Below, piece by piece: positions 1-11,539 of a DNA stretch of 64,000 nucleotides; the stretch's first letter is position 1, and each line of letters begins with the position of its first letter. The stretch covers positions 15,499,362-15,563,361 of the forward strand of contig NC_045150.1 of assembly GCF_008831285.2 (NCBI RefSeq), given 5' to 3'. This DNA is from Nymphaea colorata. Its lineage: Eukaryota; Streptophyta; Magnoliopsida; Nymphaeales; Nymphaeaceae. The position numbers and the translations under genes were made by a program. The notes below the pieces were generated by a model. That model was not told the DNA's origin. It saw only the letters and a list, made by a program, of their open reading frames with translations, and made no database searches.

Positions 1-305
1 ACTTCAGACAACGACAACTGGTAGGAGACAATGAAACTATTAAAGGCCAGTGAAGATCTAGCTAGAGGAAGAGCTCCCGTTTTGTTCCAGCTACCCGTCA
101 TCGCATTGAAGTCCCTTATAACCATACATGGGCCATTGACCTTAGAGACCACTACCTCAAGCCTAATAAGGCTCTCCAGCCTATCCACAATCCTCGTAGG
201 CAAGTAGATACCAAAAATAATAATTTCCCTGCCATCACGAAGGTCCTTCAAACACATACCAACCCAATAGGTGTCCACAATATAACTAAGAACTTGCATA
301 ACATT
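1..305 (-). mobile_element. LINE endonuclease fragment (runs off left edge)
   Basis: Read on the minus strand from about 305 down to 1, one frame stays open for about 100 codons and looks like the apurinic/apyrimidinic-type endonuclease domain of plant LINE ORF2. It contains YWVGMCLKDLRDGREIIIFG, then the GIYLPT strand, then NGPCMVIRDFNA, which matches the family's GDFNA metal-binding motif with the Gly replaced by Arg. It continues toward the S...F..FI helix expected next. The endonuclease nicks target DNA for target-primed reverse transcription. No ORF2 reverse transcriptase follows inside the window because the frame exits at base 1. There is no start or upstream ORF1, so this is a truncated, probably dead copy. 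Confidence 0.6.
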
Positions 306-600
306 CTAATTCTACCCCTACCATTAAGTACATTATCGTTAGACAAAAAGTCATACTCAGTAAGTTGTTCATAGTAGCATGCAACTTATGAGAATCAACC
401 ATAAAATCAATATACCAGCTAAATTTTAATCACCCACAATTTTCATGAATTTATTGACCGACTTATGGAACTTTTTGTTTTTGAATGATTGTTCAACCTT
501 ATTAACTCAAAGAAATGTAAATCAATCCTAACATTCAACTAAATTTTAAAAACAGAACCACTAATCAAGAAGATCAACAAGTTTCAAGGATCCCTTAACA
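306..600. other. AT-rich intergenic, nothing recognised
   Basis: No open frame with recognisable protein similarity and no clear repeat. It separates the LINE scrap from the tandem-repeat region. Confidence 0.4.
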
Positions 601-1130
601 AGAACACCACACCAAATGCATACCGATGGTCATCATCATGAACCTTGCCATGAACATCATACAGCCATCCATGAGTGCATCATAAGCCTTACCATGAAAC
701 ACCATACCAAATGCATTCCATGTTCATTATCATGAACTTCAACATAAAATACCATGCAGCCACAAATTTTAATGGCTCCATCGCTACAAGTCCACATCAT
801 AAACCACCAAACCGAATACATTCCATGGCCATCATCATGAGCCTTAACAGAAAATGTCACACAAACGTGAAAACCAAATGCTATTGAGTGAGCACGTTGC
901 ATCGGGAGCTTGACAATGCATATCATGGCCATCACAACGGGGCTTAACATGAGTAAAATCATACAGGTATGTTGTTCATGGACCATAGCTGCAGACGACT
1001 CCATCACGAGCCTTACGACAAACACCATACCAAATGTATATAGTAAAATCATACAGGTATGTTGTTCATGGACCGTAGTTGCATAAGACTCCATCACCAG
1101 CCTTACGACAAACACCATACCAAATGTATA
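600..1130. repeat. Degenerate repeat tract with a 90-bp tandem pair
   Basis: The stretch is built from variants of 'accataccaaatg' and 'catcatgaac'. Its last part is a clear direct duplication: 951-1040 and 1041-1130 share the order gtaaaatcatacaggtatg ... cttacgacaaacaccatacc, with a period of 90 bp. Reading frames across it on both strands are by-products of the repeat. Confidence 0.7.
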
Positions 1131-1158
1131 CCATGGTTATTGTCATGATCCTTACCAT

Positions 1159-1420
1159 GCATCATATACCATCATCACACCGTCCGCCTTGGTTCTCTTT
1201 TTGATAACAGCGATGACGAAAAGAAAAAAAAGAAGAATGAAAAAGAAGAAGAAGAAGACGAGAGAGAGAGAGAGGAAAGCGTCCCTTCACCCCTGGAGAG
1301 AGAGAGAGAATGAATGAATCATATACCATCATCACACCGTCCGCCTTGGTTTTCATATGTGAGCCCTGTTCCTTGCTTGTTGAAGACGAAAGAGGAAAGC
1401 GTCCCTTCACCCCTGGAGAA
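1159..1420. repeat. Interleaved direct repeats and GA-rich tract
   Basis: The phrase atcatataccatcatcacac begins at 1161 and again at 1318. The phrase aggaaagcgtcccttcaccc occurs at 1273 and 1393. Between them lies a purine-rich (GA)n tract. This looks like local slippage or duplication with no coding content. Confidence 0.65.
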
Positions 1421-1489
1421 GAAGCAGCAGATGTGAGAAAGAGTCTTCTTGCGCAGGGGAGGAGGCCTCCCTCTTCCTTGCTTGTTGAA

Positions 1490-1760
1490 GACATGGAAAG
1501 GAATGGGAGGGGTAGTGTGGGAATAAAAAGACTCTTCCTCTTCCTTTCCTTTCCTTTCCTTCTGAATCCGTCTGATTTGGGAGGGATTGGATTTACACTA
1601 CATAATCCCTCCCTTTCCTTTCCTTTCCTTTCCTTTCCGTCCCCTCACAACCGGACACACTTTCTTCCTTTCCCTCACTTTCCCTCCTTTCTAATTAACC
1701 AACCAAACGAATGAGGGATTGCTCAATCCCTCCCTTTCCCTCCTACCAAACAGGCTGTAA
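1490..1760. repeat. Pyrimidine-rich tract, possible MITE remnant
   Basis: Runs of tttcctttcc alternate with gggagggattgg and aatccctccctttcc, which are mutually complementary and could fold back. It ends in 'accaaacaggctgtaa', a phrase of the type found at the ends of plant Tourist and hAT MITEs. No paired terminus or target duplication could be fixed. Confidence 0.3.
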
Positions 1761-1800
1761 AATTATCACAGCCTACCTACTGCCACTGTTTGTTAGTAGT

Positions 1801-1888
1801 AGTACTCCGTATACTTGTTGAGCTAGAGGCTAAAACTAATGTGCAGTACTCCGTATACTTGTTGAGCTAGAGGCTGAAACTAATGTGC
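1801..1888. repeat. 44-bp tandem duplication
   Basis: Two adjacent 44-bp copies (1801-1844 and 1845-1888) differ at one position (taaaac versus tgaaac). Confidence 0.85.
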
Positions 1889-2800
1889 ATTTTATATGTA
1901 CTGACATGCACCAATTTGGTATATTAAACTGTTTACATCAAGTTAATTTGCTACCTAAAGAAGGTGTTGGCTTCTCCATTCTAAGATGCCTCTATGTGCT
2001 GAATTTGCCTCTTAGAGATGAAGGAATCTACCATAGTTCATCATCAAGTTGAGACTGTTAGTTTTCATTATCTAAATTTAATTTGTTGCTTATTGTTTGC
2101 ATCCCCAAAATTTTTTGGTATTTGGAGTGCTCCAGAGAAATGAGATTTTGTTTTGAAATAGGAAAGAAAGGGACACGCCCGTCGGTACGAGGATTGACCG
2201 TTTCTGGTGCCTTTACCGGGGATAATCAACCCAAGGGCTATGTTTATCATTGATGCATTTCGTTTTAACTTAAACATTTTTTTGATTCTATATGCAGTGT
2301 TGAAAAATATTGAAAGTTTGATTTCAAATTTTTAAAAAGATTCTTAAAAAATTGCTTGAGAATGTAAAATATTTTGGAAAAAACTAGAATTGAGAAATCT
2401 TTGTAAATATCATTTGAAAAACTTGAAAATCATTTTAGTGTTCTCTTAAGACTTTAAGTAGGTTTGAGATTTTGCTCTAATTAGGTTACCACCTAGTTAG
2501 AGTTTCATCTCATCTTGCTTAAGTTGTTTTGGAGATGTAATTGTGCTCACAAGTGACATTAAGTGAATGTGGATGCATGAATGCATTCATCCTATATTAT
2601 TGGAAGGATATAAAACATTTCTACCACAACATTTATCTAAAGTCATTCCTACCACAACATACATCTAAGATTTTTGTAATAAATATTTTTGATAAAAAGA
2701 GAAAAGTTTTTGAAAATGTAATGGAGTTGTAGACCCTCAAGCATGATTCCAATATTGGGTCATTACTTGATTTTGGTCTTAGTTAAGTCGGCAAATGAAA
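1889..2800. other. AT-rich intergenic with a dispersed-repeat scrap
   Basis: No gene recognised. The segment around 2475-2525 (ctagttagagtttcatctc) recurs in reverse orientation near 29175-29240, so both belong to one dispersed repeat family, possibly an LTR. Confidence 0.4.
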
Positions 2801-2936
2801 AATAAAAATCTTAAATGATAAGAGAAAATATTGAAAGAATTGAAAAGATGAAAGACTTGATCCCAAGAGAGATATAGAGAAAGAGAGAGAGAAAGAGACC
2901 TTGAAAATTATAAAATCAAATATTTAAAATGAAAAG

Positions 2937-2971
<35 letters not shown>

Positions 2972-3000
2972 TATATATATATTTATATATACATATGTAT
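2937..3000. repeat. TA-rich imperfect microsatellite
   Basis: Alternating TA with interrupting TTTA units. Related atata/gtata runs recur at 3100-3220. Confidence 0.8.
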
Positions 3001-4509
3001 ATATGTATAGATACATATATGAAACCTTGTGAAAATGAAGCTTAAATCAAATAGAGAAGAGAATATCATTTTAGAAAGAGATAGAGATTTAAAATGGAAT
3101 ACACGTATATATATTTATATATACGTATGTGAGAGTTTGTAAAAGGATATGTTAAATCATAAAGAGAGAATGACAAAGAAAGATATTCATGTGCACACAT
3201 ACGTATATAACATGTATATATGCATATGTCTTCATGAATATCAAAACCAAAAAGTGAATCGAAAATAGCCGACTTCAATTTTTTATGTAGGCCGGAGAAG
3301 AACTTAGGCTCATGCAAGAATCTAAGTTAAGTCTCCAAGGCGGTATTAGAGGGGTTTCTTTTGAAAATATTTTAGAAAATAGAATGTTATGATTTTGGTT
3401 ACAAGGAAATATGTTTCTTCCACCGTTGGGTATGGAAGAAAATCAAGCAATATAACGAGGCCCTCGTTAGGGTTCCTAATTGTATGATTGAGAAGGAAAC
3501 TACACGTAATGACATGAAGATGCATTTTTAATATGTACATATTCGTGAGGGTTTTCCCGGGTTGGACAAGCCTCAACCTCAAAAATCAACATGAAAATAA
3601 AGAGTTCCCAAACCACACTCTCATTCCCATCATATATTCACATATAAATAGAAAACCAAGCAACTATGCATGGATAATATATAGACAATATTCAAGGAAT
3701 GAAAGAGAGAGAGAGAGAGATGGAAAGAGAAAGTTTCAACTAGGAGGGAGGGCATAATGTAACTTATAAAATGAACATCTTTCCATGCTCCCGGTGCACT
3801 TGAGCATAGTCTCTTGTCTCTAAAAAGAGATTGAGTGTTATTTCCTTTGGCCATGGGAAGAGGAAGATGAGAAGAAAATGAGGAAAGCAAAAGAAGTGTA
3901 TATTCAAGAAAGGAAAGAACAACAACAACAAGATTATATTTGAGAAAATGAATAACATGATTTAATCATAGAATGAAAGATTATCTCAACTTCTCATGCT
4001 CTCGGTGCTCTTGACTATAGCTTCATGACTCTAAAATAGAGAATAAGAGCTATCTCATATGGCCATGGGGAGATGAAGAAGAGAGGAAAGAAAATAAAGA
4101 ATGGAATGAGGTTTGAAATACATACCTTTAAATGAGAAAGGCTTAGAGAAAATGAACACCTTAGCTTGGAGATCCTCTTGAATGAAGCTCCAAAATGATG
4201 CCTCCAAAGGGGTTGTAACTTGCTCCAAATTGGAGAAAAAGAGAAATTGGAAAAGGAAGAGGGAGAGAGAAAGAGCTTAAGAGAAACCCTATGTTTTCAA
4301 GTGAAAATACTCTAGGGTTTCTCCCAAGGCCAACTCTTGCCTAAGAGGGGGGAAGCAGGGGGGTATTTAAAGAGGATTTTGGAGCCAAAACCCTAAATTT
4401 TAATTTTTTTTGAATTTCACCCCGTTTTCATCCGAATTTCACATAATTTTGAATGGTTTAAAAATGAGTATGCTTAGCCATTAGGCTTATAAAAATATTT
4501 TTTTAAAAT

Positions 4510-4803
4510 GGGTTGGGCCTTTGTCTACCAAAAAAGACCAAAATCACTTTCTAAAAGTAGGTTTTTTTGTCAAAAAAATGGGCAAATGGGTCTTGCCCAC
4601 CAAAAAGACTAAAATCGCCCTCTAAAAAGAGGTTTTTTATAAAAAGGAGGGGCAAATGGGTCTTGCCCACCAAAAAGACCAAAATCGCCCTCTAAAAGGA
4701 GGTTCTTTATCAAAAGGAGAGGCAAATGGGTCTTACCCACCAAAAAGACCAAAATCGCCTTCTAAAATGAGGTTTATTGTCAAAAGGAGGGGCAACTGGG
4801 TCT
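4510..4803. repeat. 70-bp tandem repeat, about 4.2 copies
   Basis: Units begin at 4510, 4580, 4650, 4720 and (partial) 4790, each starting ggg(c/t)..atgggtctt and containing accaaaaagac and aaaatcgcc. The period is exactly 70 bp. Units 2-4 are very similar and unit 1 is more diverged. It lies close to the start of the putative LTR, upstream of its TATA-like element. Confidence 0.9.
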
Positions 4804-5239
4804 TGTTCTAATTTGGATCTGAAAGTCGGATTTTGGATCTAATTTGAATTTGATAATTGGATTTTGAGTTTGAAATGCTAGATTTGGATCTAAAATTGAA
4901 TTTTGGATCTAAACTTGGTTTAAAATTCATTTTAAAAATAATAGATCCAAAATTTTAATAGCCCCGTTTTTTGAAAAATTTGGGGTGATAACACTTATCT
5001 AGTCATTTTTCAATGTTTTTTATTTCTCGTTTACTTTATTTTTATATAATTATCAGGATTTTTTATTTATTTTTTAAAATTTACCATTTTTTTCTATTTC
5101 TCGTTTACTTTATTTTTACATAATTATCAGGATTTTTATTTATTTTTTTAAAATTTACCATTTTTTTCTATTTTATTCCCGAGATATATAGCTTTGCCAT
5201 ATTGTACCCATCTTTTTTCTTGTCATATAAAGCCCTCTT

Positions 5240-6188
5240 TTTCACTTTTTATCATTTCAACAAGGACATGAATATCATTTTAACACAACTCCATGATTGT
5301 TTAGAATGTTGGGGTGTGCCGAGCACTAAATCTGGGTTAAGAAAAAATGTGTATATATGAATCAAACACCATAACAACATTGCCTTTTGCCCATTGTGAG
5401 ATCCGACTGCAAAAACTACCTTAAATCATTGGCAAAAGCTTTGTCCACCATGCAAGCTCTCAATTCAAAAAGGTCACTGGTCAAACAAATCGTTCAAGCC
5501 CCATCAAGAAATAAAACTGACTAATCCTAAGTCAAAGGTTGCTTTGGAACAATTAGGAGATTCTCTGAAAGAAATACATAGTTCTTAGAGTAGCTTGGTC
5601 ATCGAGAGGCCTCTCCTTATTCATTCTATAGGGCGAGGCTGCCATTTCCTTTCAATCAGATCCTTTCCTTGAAGTCAGAGTCTTTCTTTTTCTATTTTGT
5701 TGATGGAAAATGGCATCCATTGCATTTATCTATCTCAGAAACCGGTTTATCGAGTTGACCCTCCCTTCCCTTTCTTCCACTGACTTTCCTATTTCTGATG
5801 ATTTTGATGGCTCTCATCTTGAATAGCTACTTGACCTCTCGACCCTCAAACACAAGTACAGATAAGGCATGGAAAGTGGGGCTCAGTGGGATGAAGATTG
5901 TAACATGAGAGAGCAAAGAGGTCAGGAGGTCAACCTGTTTCAAATATACATGGACTTCATCAGAGGAACTGTGGATTTCTGAAGAAGATCTCACACCCAT
6001 TCAACCAGATTAGACCACCCCCTTGTGAATGATCGGTGCGGCGGCTAGGCTAATCATGTTGGAAGGGTCAATGAGGCGATGTACGAAGCTCATTGTTGTT
6101 TACATGGCGTCAAAAATTTCAACAGGAAATGGAATGCTAGTCCAAACACTAGAGTGAGAAAAGGGGAGAAAGGTGGCTAAGAGCATAC
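5240..6188 (-). other. TNL-0 intron 1 remnant
   Basis: This segment follows the TIR exon of TNL-0 in minus-strand order. Bases 6060-6188 match the intron downstream of the TNL-1 TIR exon (17190-17336; shared phrase gatgtacgaagctcattg). Bases 5240-5470 match 61780-62010 beside TNL-4 (shared phrase accataacaacat). The NB-ARC exon expected below 5240 is missing; the putative gypsy LTR occupies that position. Confidence 0.6.
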
Positions 6189-6737
6189 CCATTTGCATCT
6201 TTTAGGTTGAACCCCGATATCTTTCCAACCTCACTCAAAGCATTCTTCCAGTCGCTCACCTATTGCTTTAGCTCCTCATTATTCTCATGGCTCTCGAACT
6301 TTCGCTTTAAAGGACCTTTCAGATTCCCAACATGGGAAGGTTTGACAACGAAGAATACAAGAATGATGAGCCTCCTTGGCTCCGCCCTCCTGCACTCTAC
6401 CATCTTACTAATCACTCTCAAACACCACTTGGAATCAGCGTAACCCTCAGAGATGATGGACACAAACATCCTCGACCTTTCTATGTACCCAGATAAGTTA
6501 TTCACCCTCTCACCCTTCCCCAAATTCACGTTATCTATAAAAGTAGAGATGCCCCTTGTTACCAAGGCATCATAAAGATGGGCAATGAATCCCTTGCGGG
6601 TGTCGGCTCCTCTTAAAACTTAAGAAAACATCATATTTCTAAACATCGTCTCCTTGGGAAGTTTGTGAAGATGCTTAAGTTCCATCGACACCACAACTAT
6701 GAGAGCAGACGTCCTTCTCCTCGGTAGCTCCTTCAAT
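6189..6737 (-). pseudogene. TNL-0: orphan TIR exon of a TIR-NB-LRR resistance gene
   Basis: TIR domains of plant TNL immune receptors oligomerise on activation and cleave NAD+. The minus-strand frame from about 6565 to 6260 encodes GISTFIDNVNLGKGERVNNL, SEGYADSKWCL and FFVVKPSHV, which are the TIR alphaA/betaB region, the WCL motif and the betaD strand. The next part (SGFNLKDANG) ends at a splice donor after 6189. It is dead several times over. The ATG used in TNL-1 is ATT here (6735-6737). A TAA follows in the N-terminal leader near 6677. An in-frame TAG lies at 6257-6259. The catalytic Glu of WCLxE is Val (codon at 6413-6415). No NB-ARC or LRR follows. Confidence 0.88.
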
Positions 6738-6787
6738 TGCGACCAATTGTACAATAGGTTAGAATGTTCCCAAAGAAACAATGAGAC

Positions 6788-6925
6788 CGCTTCCTAGGGT
6801 TTTCCGTTCAGCAACGGTTACGGTTGGAGAGATTTGGTTAGTTTTCATATTTAATTTCATAATTGCAAGTGGGCCCTCTTGCAGTTACAAAATGTAAATA
6901 TGGGGCTCAAAGCCACTATCCAACA
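6788..6925 (-). mobile_element. Copia LTR fragment abutting TNL-0
   Basis: On the minus strand a polypurine tract AAGTGGGAGA (6926-6935) is followed at once by TGTTGG, the classic start of a Copia 3' LTR. The LTR sequence continues to about 6788, where homology to the TNL 5' region (cccaaagaaacaatgaga, also present in front of TNL-1) takes over. So only the first part of the LTR survives. It replaced or was inserted into the TNL-0 promoter. Bases above 6935 hold no recognisable RNase H. Confidence 0.5.
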
Positions 6926-6935
6926 TCTCCCACTT

Positions 6936-8620
6936 AGTCATGAAACTTTCATATTGTTTCCACTGTTTGTGGGCTTCCTTGATCTTTAGTTATGTAGTTT
7001 TCCATTTTGGTTTGTCCATCGTAACTTGAATTTTGTTCAAAGTTTGTAGCGAGGTTTTTCATTCAATTGTTTTTCATCAGTTCAATATATTTCACATTAG
7101 TTACGAGGTTTTCTTCATGCACAAGTATTTCCATCGTAACATGTTAAAACTTAGTCTCATGTGAACTACAAGCTTTACATAAAAATCAACAAGAATTCTC
7201 TTGATTATAATGCTAGCAATCATATAAGCATTTGAAGTGTACATGTATATTCTCTTCTTATTCAATAATGAAGTCAGCTTAGATATTTTTTAACCACCTC
7301 ACAAAGAGGCAAACCAGGATGTTCTTAGCCTCATACGAGTTCCATGCTTGGCCAATAAATCATTAGGAATTCTTTTTGTTAAAAATGCTAGCAGTTATAT
7401 GAATATATCTCTTTTTTTCATTTTGTCATTGTGGAAAATCAGATAATAGTTGCAGAATCGGCTGCCTCTGCTCCATGCGGGATAAAGTAGCTGAGCCTTC
7501 TCTTCTCGAGCAGAAAGGGGAAAAATTAAAAGAAAAGAAAAGGGGGAACGAGGACGCCACTTGTTGATGAAACAGCTTTGGGGTGAAGATATCCTTCTTT
7601 TTTTTACATATTTTTCAATAAAATTATATAATGGCAAAGAGAAAATATTGCTTCTATAATGTTATTATTTCTAGGAGAATGTGAGATTTTAGAAGATTAT
7701 TCTAGCTATGAAAGATGCCAAATGTTGATATTTAAGGACGTAGTAGATGTGATAGTTTAATTTGAATATTAATCTACAACGGGATACAACATGAGGGGAT
7801 ACTTTGAAGATACTTTAGATGTTACAGTTTTAAGCAGTGAAAAATTTATCTCAGTTTTAAGATCCTTCAGTAATTATTTTTTTCCTTTTTCTTTTGCAAA
7901 ATAGTTTTTACTTTGTATATTTACCACAGTATCACTTAGTTTCCAGCACGACATGGTGGCCCATATGATCCAATATTCGGGTCCAACTTTAAAAAAAGTT
8001 AATATTTATTTATTATCAGAACTTTAAAAAATGGGAAATTTTTCATATGCGGACCTAGATTTTACTTTTTAGCATATCCTTTGCAATTTATATAAGAAAA
8101 TTGCAATTTTTGTAAAGACTGTTAAACAAGAGCTTGAAGCAAACTTCTGTTCAATATAAATAATAGTTCAAATTATTAAAGAAAAATTGGCGTTACCATT
8201 TGCTACTTCTCAAGATAACAGAAATTCACTTCAAATTCTTAGTTATTGATTTTAATAAAGCGCAGCCATTATTGAAAAATTACAAAAGAAATAGCTTGTT
8301 GTTTCTATTATAAGCAAAAGGCCAGCCAGCATCTTTCCTACAAGGCATTTATGCTCAAACTAGAGTTGAGGGTTCCCCATACAATTTAGAGGGGGCTCAA
8401 ACTAGAATTGTGTGTGTATGTGTATATTGGTCGAAGTTATTAGGAGGTATCTTGTTGCTTTAATAAGGTCGACACCTTGCTTTCTTACCTTCAAGGCAAA
8501 AAACTCTGCACTCGATTATTAAACTCTAGGATCTCTTTTCATGCTAATGTGATGATCTGTAGAATACTGCCACTTGGTTCGTCGTGTTAATGTGCGGTGA
8601 TGATGTCAAAAGTATTGTGA
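6936..8620. other. AT-rich intergenic, no gene recognised
   Basis: Only short open frames. Two segments near 7190 and 7365 share 'aagaattct' and 'atgctagcag/atca', suggesting decayed transposon sequence continuing from the Copia LTR fragment. Nothing else is supportable. Confidence 0.35.
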
Positions 8621-8657
8621 CTCAGTTTGGTGCTTGTATGGAGAGAAGAGGACTTTT

Positions 8658-8762
8658 GCTTGCCTTCACATATGGATGGAGACTATCGGTCTTTGTACGT
8701 TGTGTACAGTACTCGTCCTACATACCAGAACGATTCTCCATCATCCATATGTGAAGGCAAGC
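8658..8762. repeat. Perfect 21-bp inverted repeat (hairpin, 63-nt loop)
   Basis: Bases 8658-8678 are the exact reverse complement of 8742-8762 (core ttcacatatggatg against catccatatgtgaa). It lies immediately upstream of the bulb-lectin fragment. It may be a small foldback or the scar of a local inversion. Confidence 0.85.
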
Positions 8763-8770
8763 TGGTAATG

Positions 8771-9030
8771 GTGAGTTCTACCTCTGCGTCCTGCATGTTG
8801 AATCCAATCAGGTTGTCTGGTCGGCTAATCGTGATTCACCAGTGACGAACGGTGATCGGATTGTCTTCTTAACGGCTGGGATACTCATTTACGGCCCCAA
8901 TGGCAGCTTGGTGTGGTGGACAAAGTTCAGGTCACAAGCCGATGCGGTGTCTTTGGTTCACTTAGAGGACACAGGGAATCTGCGGCTGTTGGATTCGTCC
9001 AATTCATCAATATATGGAAATAGCATATGA
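8771..9030 (+). pseudogene. Bulb-type lectin domain fragment of a G-type lectin receptor-like kinase
   Basis: One open frame encodes FYLCVLHVESNQVVWSANRD, then SPVTNGDRIVFLTAGILI, YGPNGSLVWW and LEDTGNLRLLDSSNSSI. These are hallmarks of the mannose-binding bulb-lectin (B_lectin) domain at the N terminus of S-domain receptor-like kinases: the VVW.ANRD strand, the L...G.L strand and the 'DTGNLRL.D' strand. Such receptors sit in the plasma membrane and bind extracellular ligands. The frame stops at 9030, just where W.SFD would follow. No S-locus glycoprotein, PAN, transmembrane or kinase domain is present, and the upstream side is disturbed by an inverted repeat. It is a fragment, not a working gene. 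Confidence 0.8.
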
Positions 9031-11500
9031 AAACGGGTTTGAGTCGGATCCACATTGCCGAGCCTTATGACCCAAATCTGTAAAAATTGACGCTTGAGCA
9101 CTTTGAAAGAGACAAAGTCGAACAAACGGAAACATTTTATTTCCACACAAATTTGGACGTTCAAATGCTATACATGGTGATGCATAAGAGAGCAGTTCCC
9201 ATGAACCGTCATAGATATATGGAATTGGATTGCAGATCTGATTATCTAAACCTCTGGGACTGCACAATTTCTTATAGCCAAGCAAGTATGTCAATTGGTC
9301 CAATTTGCGATTGATCAGACCCGGTCTCGATGTAGAATGGACTGGTAAAGAAAATGAGGTCACACGATCACCAACTGGGTCAAGGTTTCTATACAATTTG
9401 TACCAAAGCCGGATCAAGACTCCAAGCTCTGAAATGTTCACCATATTTCACATGTAAATCCAGGATATTAGTGTACATGGACATGATTTGGTTTCAGAAA
9501 ATGCAACAAGGGTCTGAACAATGCCCACCCGGACCGGATTATCATGGACCCAGGAAGCCTGTTTCTAAACCTGAATCTGGTTCATATAGTGAAAATCTGG
9601 ATCCCCAAATGGACCAAATCTAATTTGGTCAAGAAATTTGTGTGCAACGGGATCTCACTGGATATGGCTAGATCTGGATGTAAAACGGATATCATAACAA
9701 TGACAGTCATTTATCAAATGAAATAGAAGTAGAATTTATAGATCTATCTAAACATGAGAGTTGGCAGGCTAAGATCTAGATCCAGTGACGCCAAGCTCCA
9801 TGGCTGGATTTAGATGCAGCTTGGTTGTGAATATCAACTCTGAGCCAAAGCTCTCCAGATCCAAGGAAGAATTGAAGATCAACCATGTCGAAATTAAAAA
9901 AAATCTGCTGCAAAGTTTCCATAGGCACATCGATTGAGTCCAAGCTCACTGTAGGTCCAAAACAAATGGAAATGTAGGTCCAAAAGCAAAAGATGTAGAG
10001 TCCCCCTGCCACTTTGCAACAGACTCTTAGGTGAGAACGAACAAGCTTGTTTGCATCTGAGTGAGAGAAGAAGTACTATTTCATTGCACCGCCCATGTGA
10101 GAGCCGAAACTCCCGTGCACCCAAGCTCTAAGGCTGCGTCGCGACCTATCAAGGCAAATCTACCAGATGTCGCGATCTCAGTTTCTCCTATTCAATGAGT
10201 TCTAAAGGATGTTTGAAAGAAAGAGGGAAAAAGAATTGCAGAAATTGCGTACCAAGAGAACAGAAAGCCACCGGGTCTGCCCGGTGCTCGACCATAACCA
10301 GGGGAGGGGGTCTTAGGGAGAAGGAATGGGAGGGACAGATCATGAAGTTATGTAGTGATGGTGCCTTCACTTCAAGCTTAGCTCCCAACCTTTTGGGAAT
10401 TGCGTTTAAGTGGAAGTTGAGGGCGACCAGTCCTTTTTCCTCTGAAAAAAATGAAAGAAACGTTAAAAATGGTTTGTTTTGCCTTTTTATTTTTTTTCAG
10501 TTTTTTTCATGCCAATCAGTTTTTTTATTTTTTATTTTTAATCTGCAGCCCTGATATCTTAAATCCAAACCGTCAGTTTCAAATCCACGGTATCATGCAA
10601 GAAACTATGGATCCGAGATCCAACAGCGTCAGAATTTCAGATCTGAGGCAAACAAACATGGGAATGGGATAAGGGTCAAGATCCAAACTCGGGTTTGGGT
10701 GTTCTTATTGAGATCTGGGAATATCCACTAGTTCAACCCAAATCTGTGTTACTCTTTTACTAATTAGGTTGGTTCATAGGTGCTAATATCAGTATCCAAA
10801 TCCGGATCTTACCTGATCCACAATGTTGTCAATTAATGGTCATCGGCCTCTTGCCTACTACCACTCTGTTGTTCCGGTCCAGGTGAACATGACTCCCCCC
10901 CTCTCTCTGCCCCCCCACTCAACCTATCCACGGTCGCCTCAAAGTGCGTCTTCGCCCTGGGGCAACTCAACGTACCGAATCGGCATTGCATTCAACGTCT
11001 CGGATGTTCATGCGCATCGTCTCGGGTGCCAGAGAAAATAAGATTCAGACTACAATGGAGTTCAGACTGGTCATCATTTTCTGCCCATCATGGAGGAAGG
11101 CGAGCCGGTCGTTGCAGAACTCGCAACTCAAAGACGGTGAAAATGATTGTGCTGGAACCCCACCAACCATTAAAAGTGTGGGTGACCAGCAACTGCAAGT
11201 TCCCCTCTCAGCTTCCGATTTTAGGGTTCCACTGACAAAAGACTCAAATGCCCTTTATAAAACGCCTCTCTTGGGAAGTTCAAGTGCACTCTTACTCGAG
11301 TCTTCAGATCTGCTGCTTTATATCTGATTTCTTTCAACTGTAGTTTCGTTACATGACGGAAAGAGCGTGTACCCATTTTGGAGGCTTTCTTTCTCATGAA
11401 AAGGGGAAGAAAAGGGTGAAAAATGAAGATCGGATTCCAGTTCAAACAAGGGCGACGCTTGAAAGTGAACGGAAATGATCGCCAGAGGCCGAGAAGCAGA
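9031..11500. other. Non-coding stretch, nothing recognised
   Basis: Rich in 'gatct', 'ccaaat(c)tg' and 'gtccaaa' phrases that recur at low similarity (for example 9770-9960 and 10600-10810), which suggests an old, decayed repeat. No open frame matches a family I know. Confidence 0.35.
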
Positions 11501-11539
11501 GTATTCGGGAAGAGATCTTATTTTATGGTAGAGAAATCA

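Larger units (their letters stand above)
2800..4993 (-). mobile_element. Probable Ty3-gypsy LTR (minus strand), borders uncertain
   Basis: Read on the minus strand the right edge starts TGTTATCACCCCAAATTTTT at 4993. This has the TG start and the TGT..CACCCC-AATTTT style of plant chromovirus (Tekay/Del-like) LTRs. About 600 bases further in, a TTTAAATACCCCCC core-promoter-like sequence (near 4360) is followed by a C-rich leader, as expected for an LTR promoter. Duplicated internal segments (3770-3870 and 3995-4090 share the phrase ggccatggg) also fit a long, internally repetitive LTR. I could not identify the matching CA end, a primer site or any gag-pol, so it may be a solo or truncated LTR. 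Confidence 0.35.

Noticed and set aside
2840-3340. Possible gene with a hydrophobic minus-strand frame
   Set aside because: AT-rich microsatellite-type sequence inside the putative LTR; Tyr/Ile/Phe runs without a domain.
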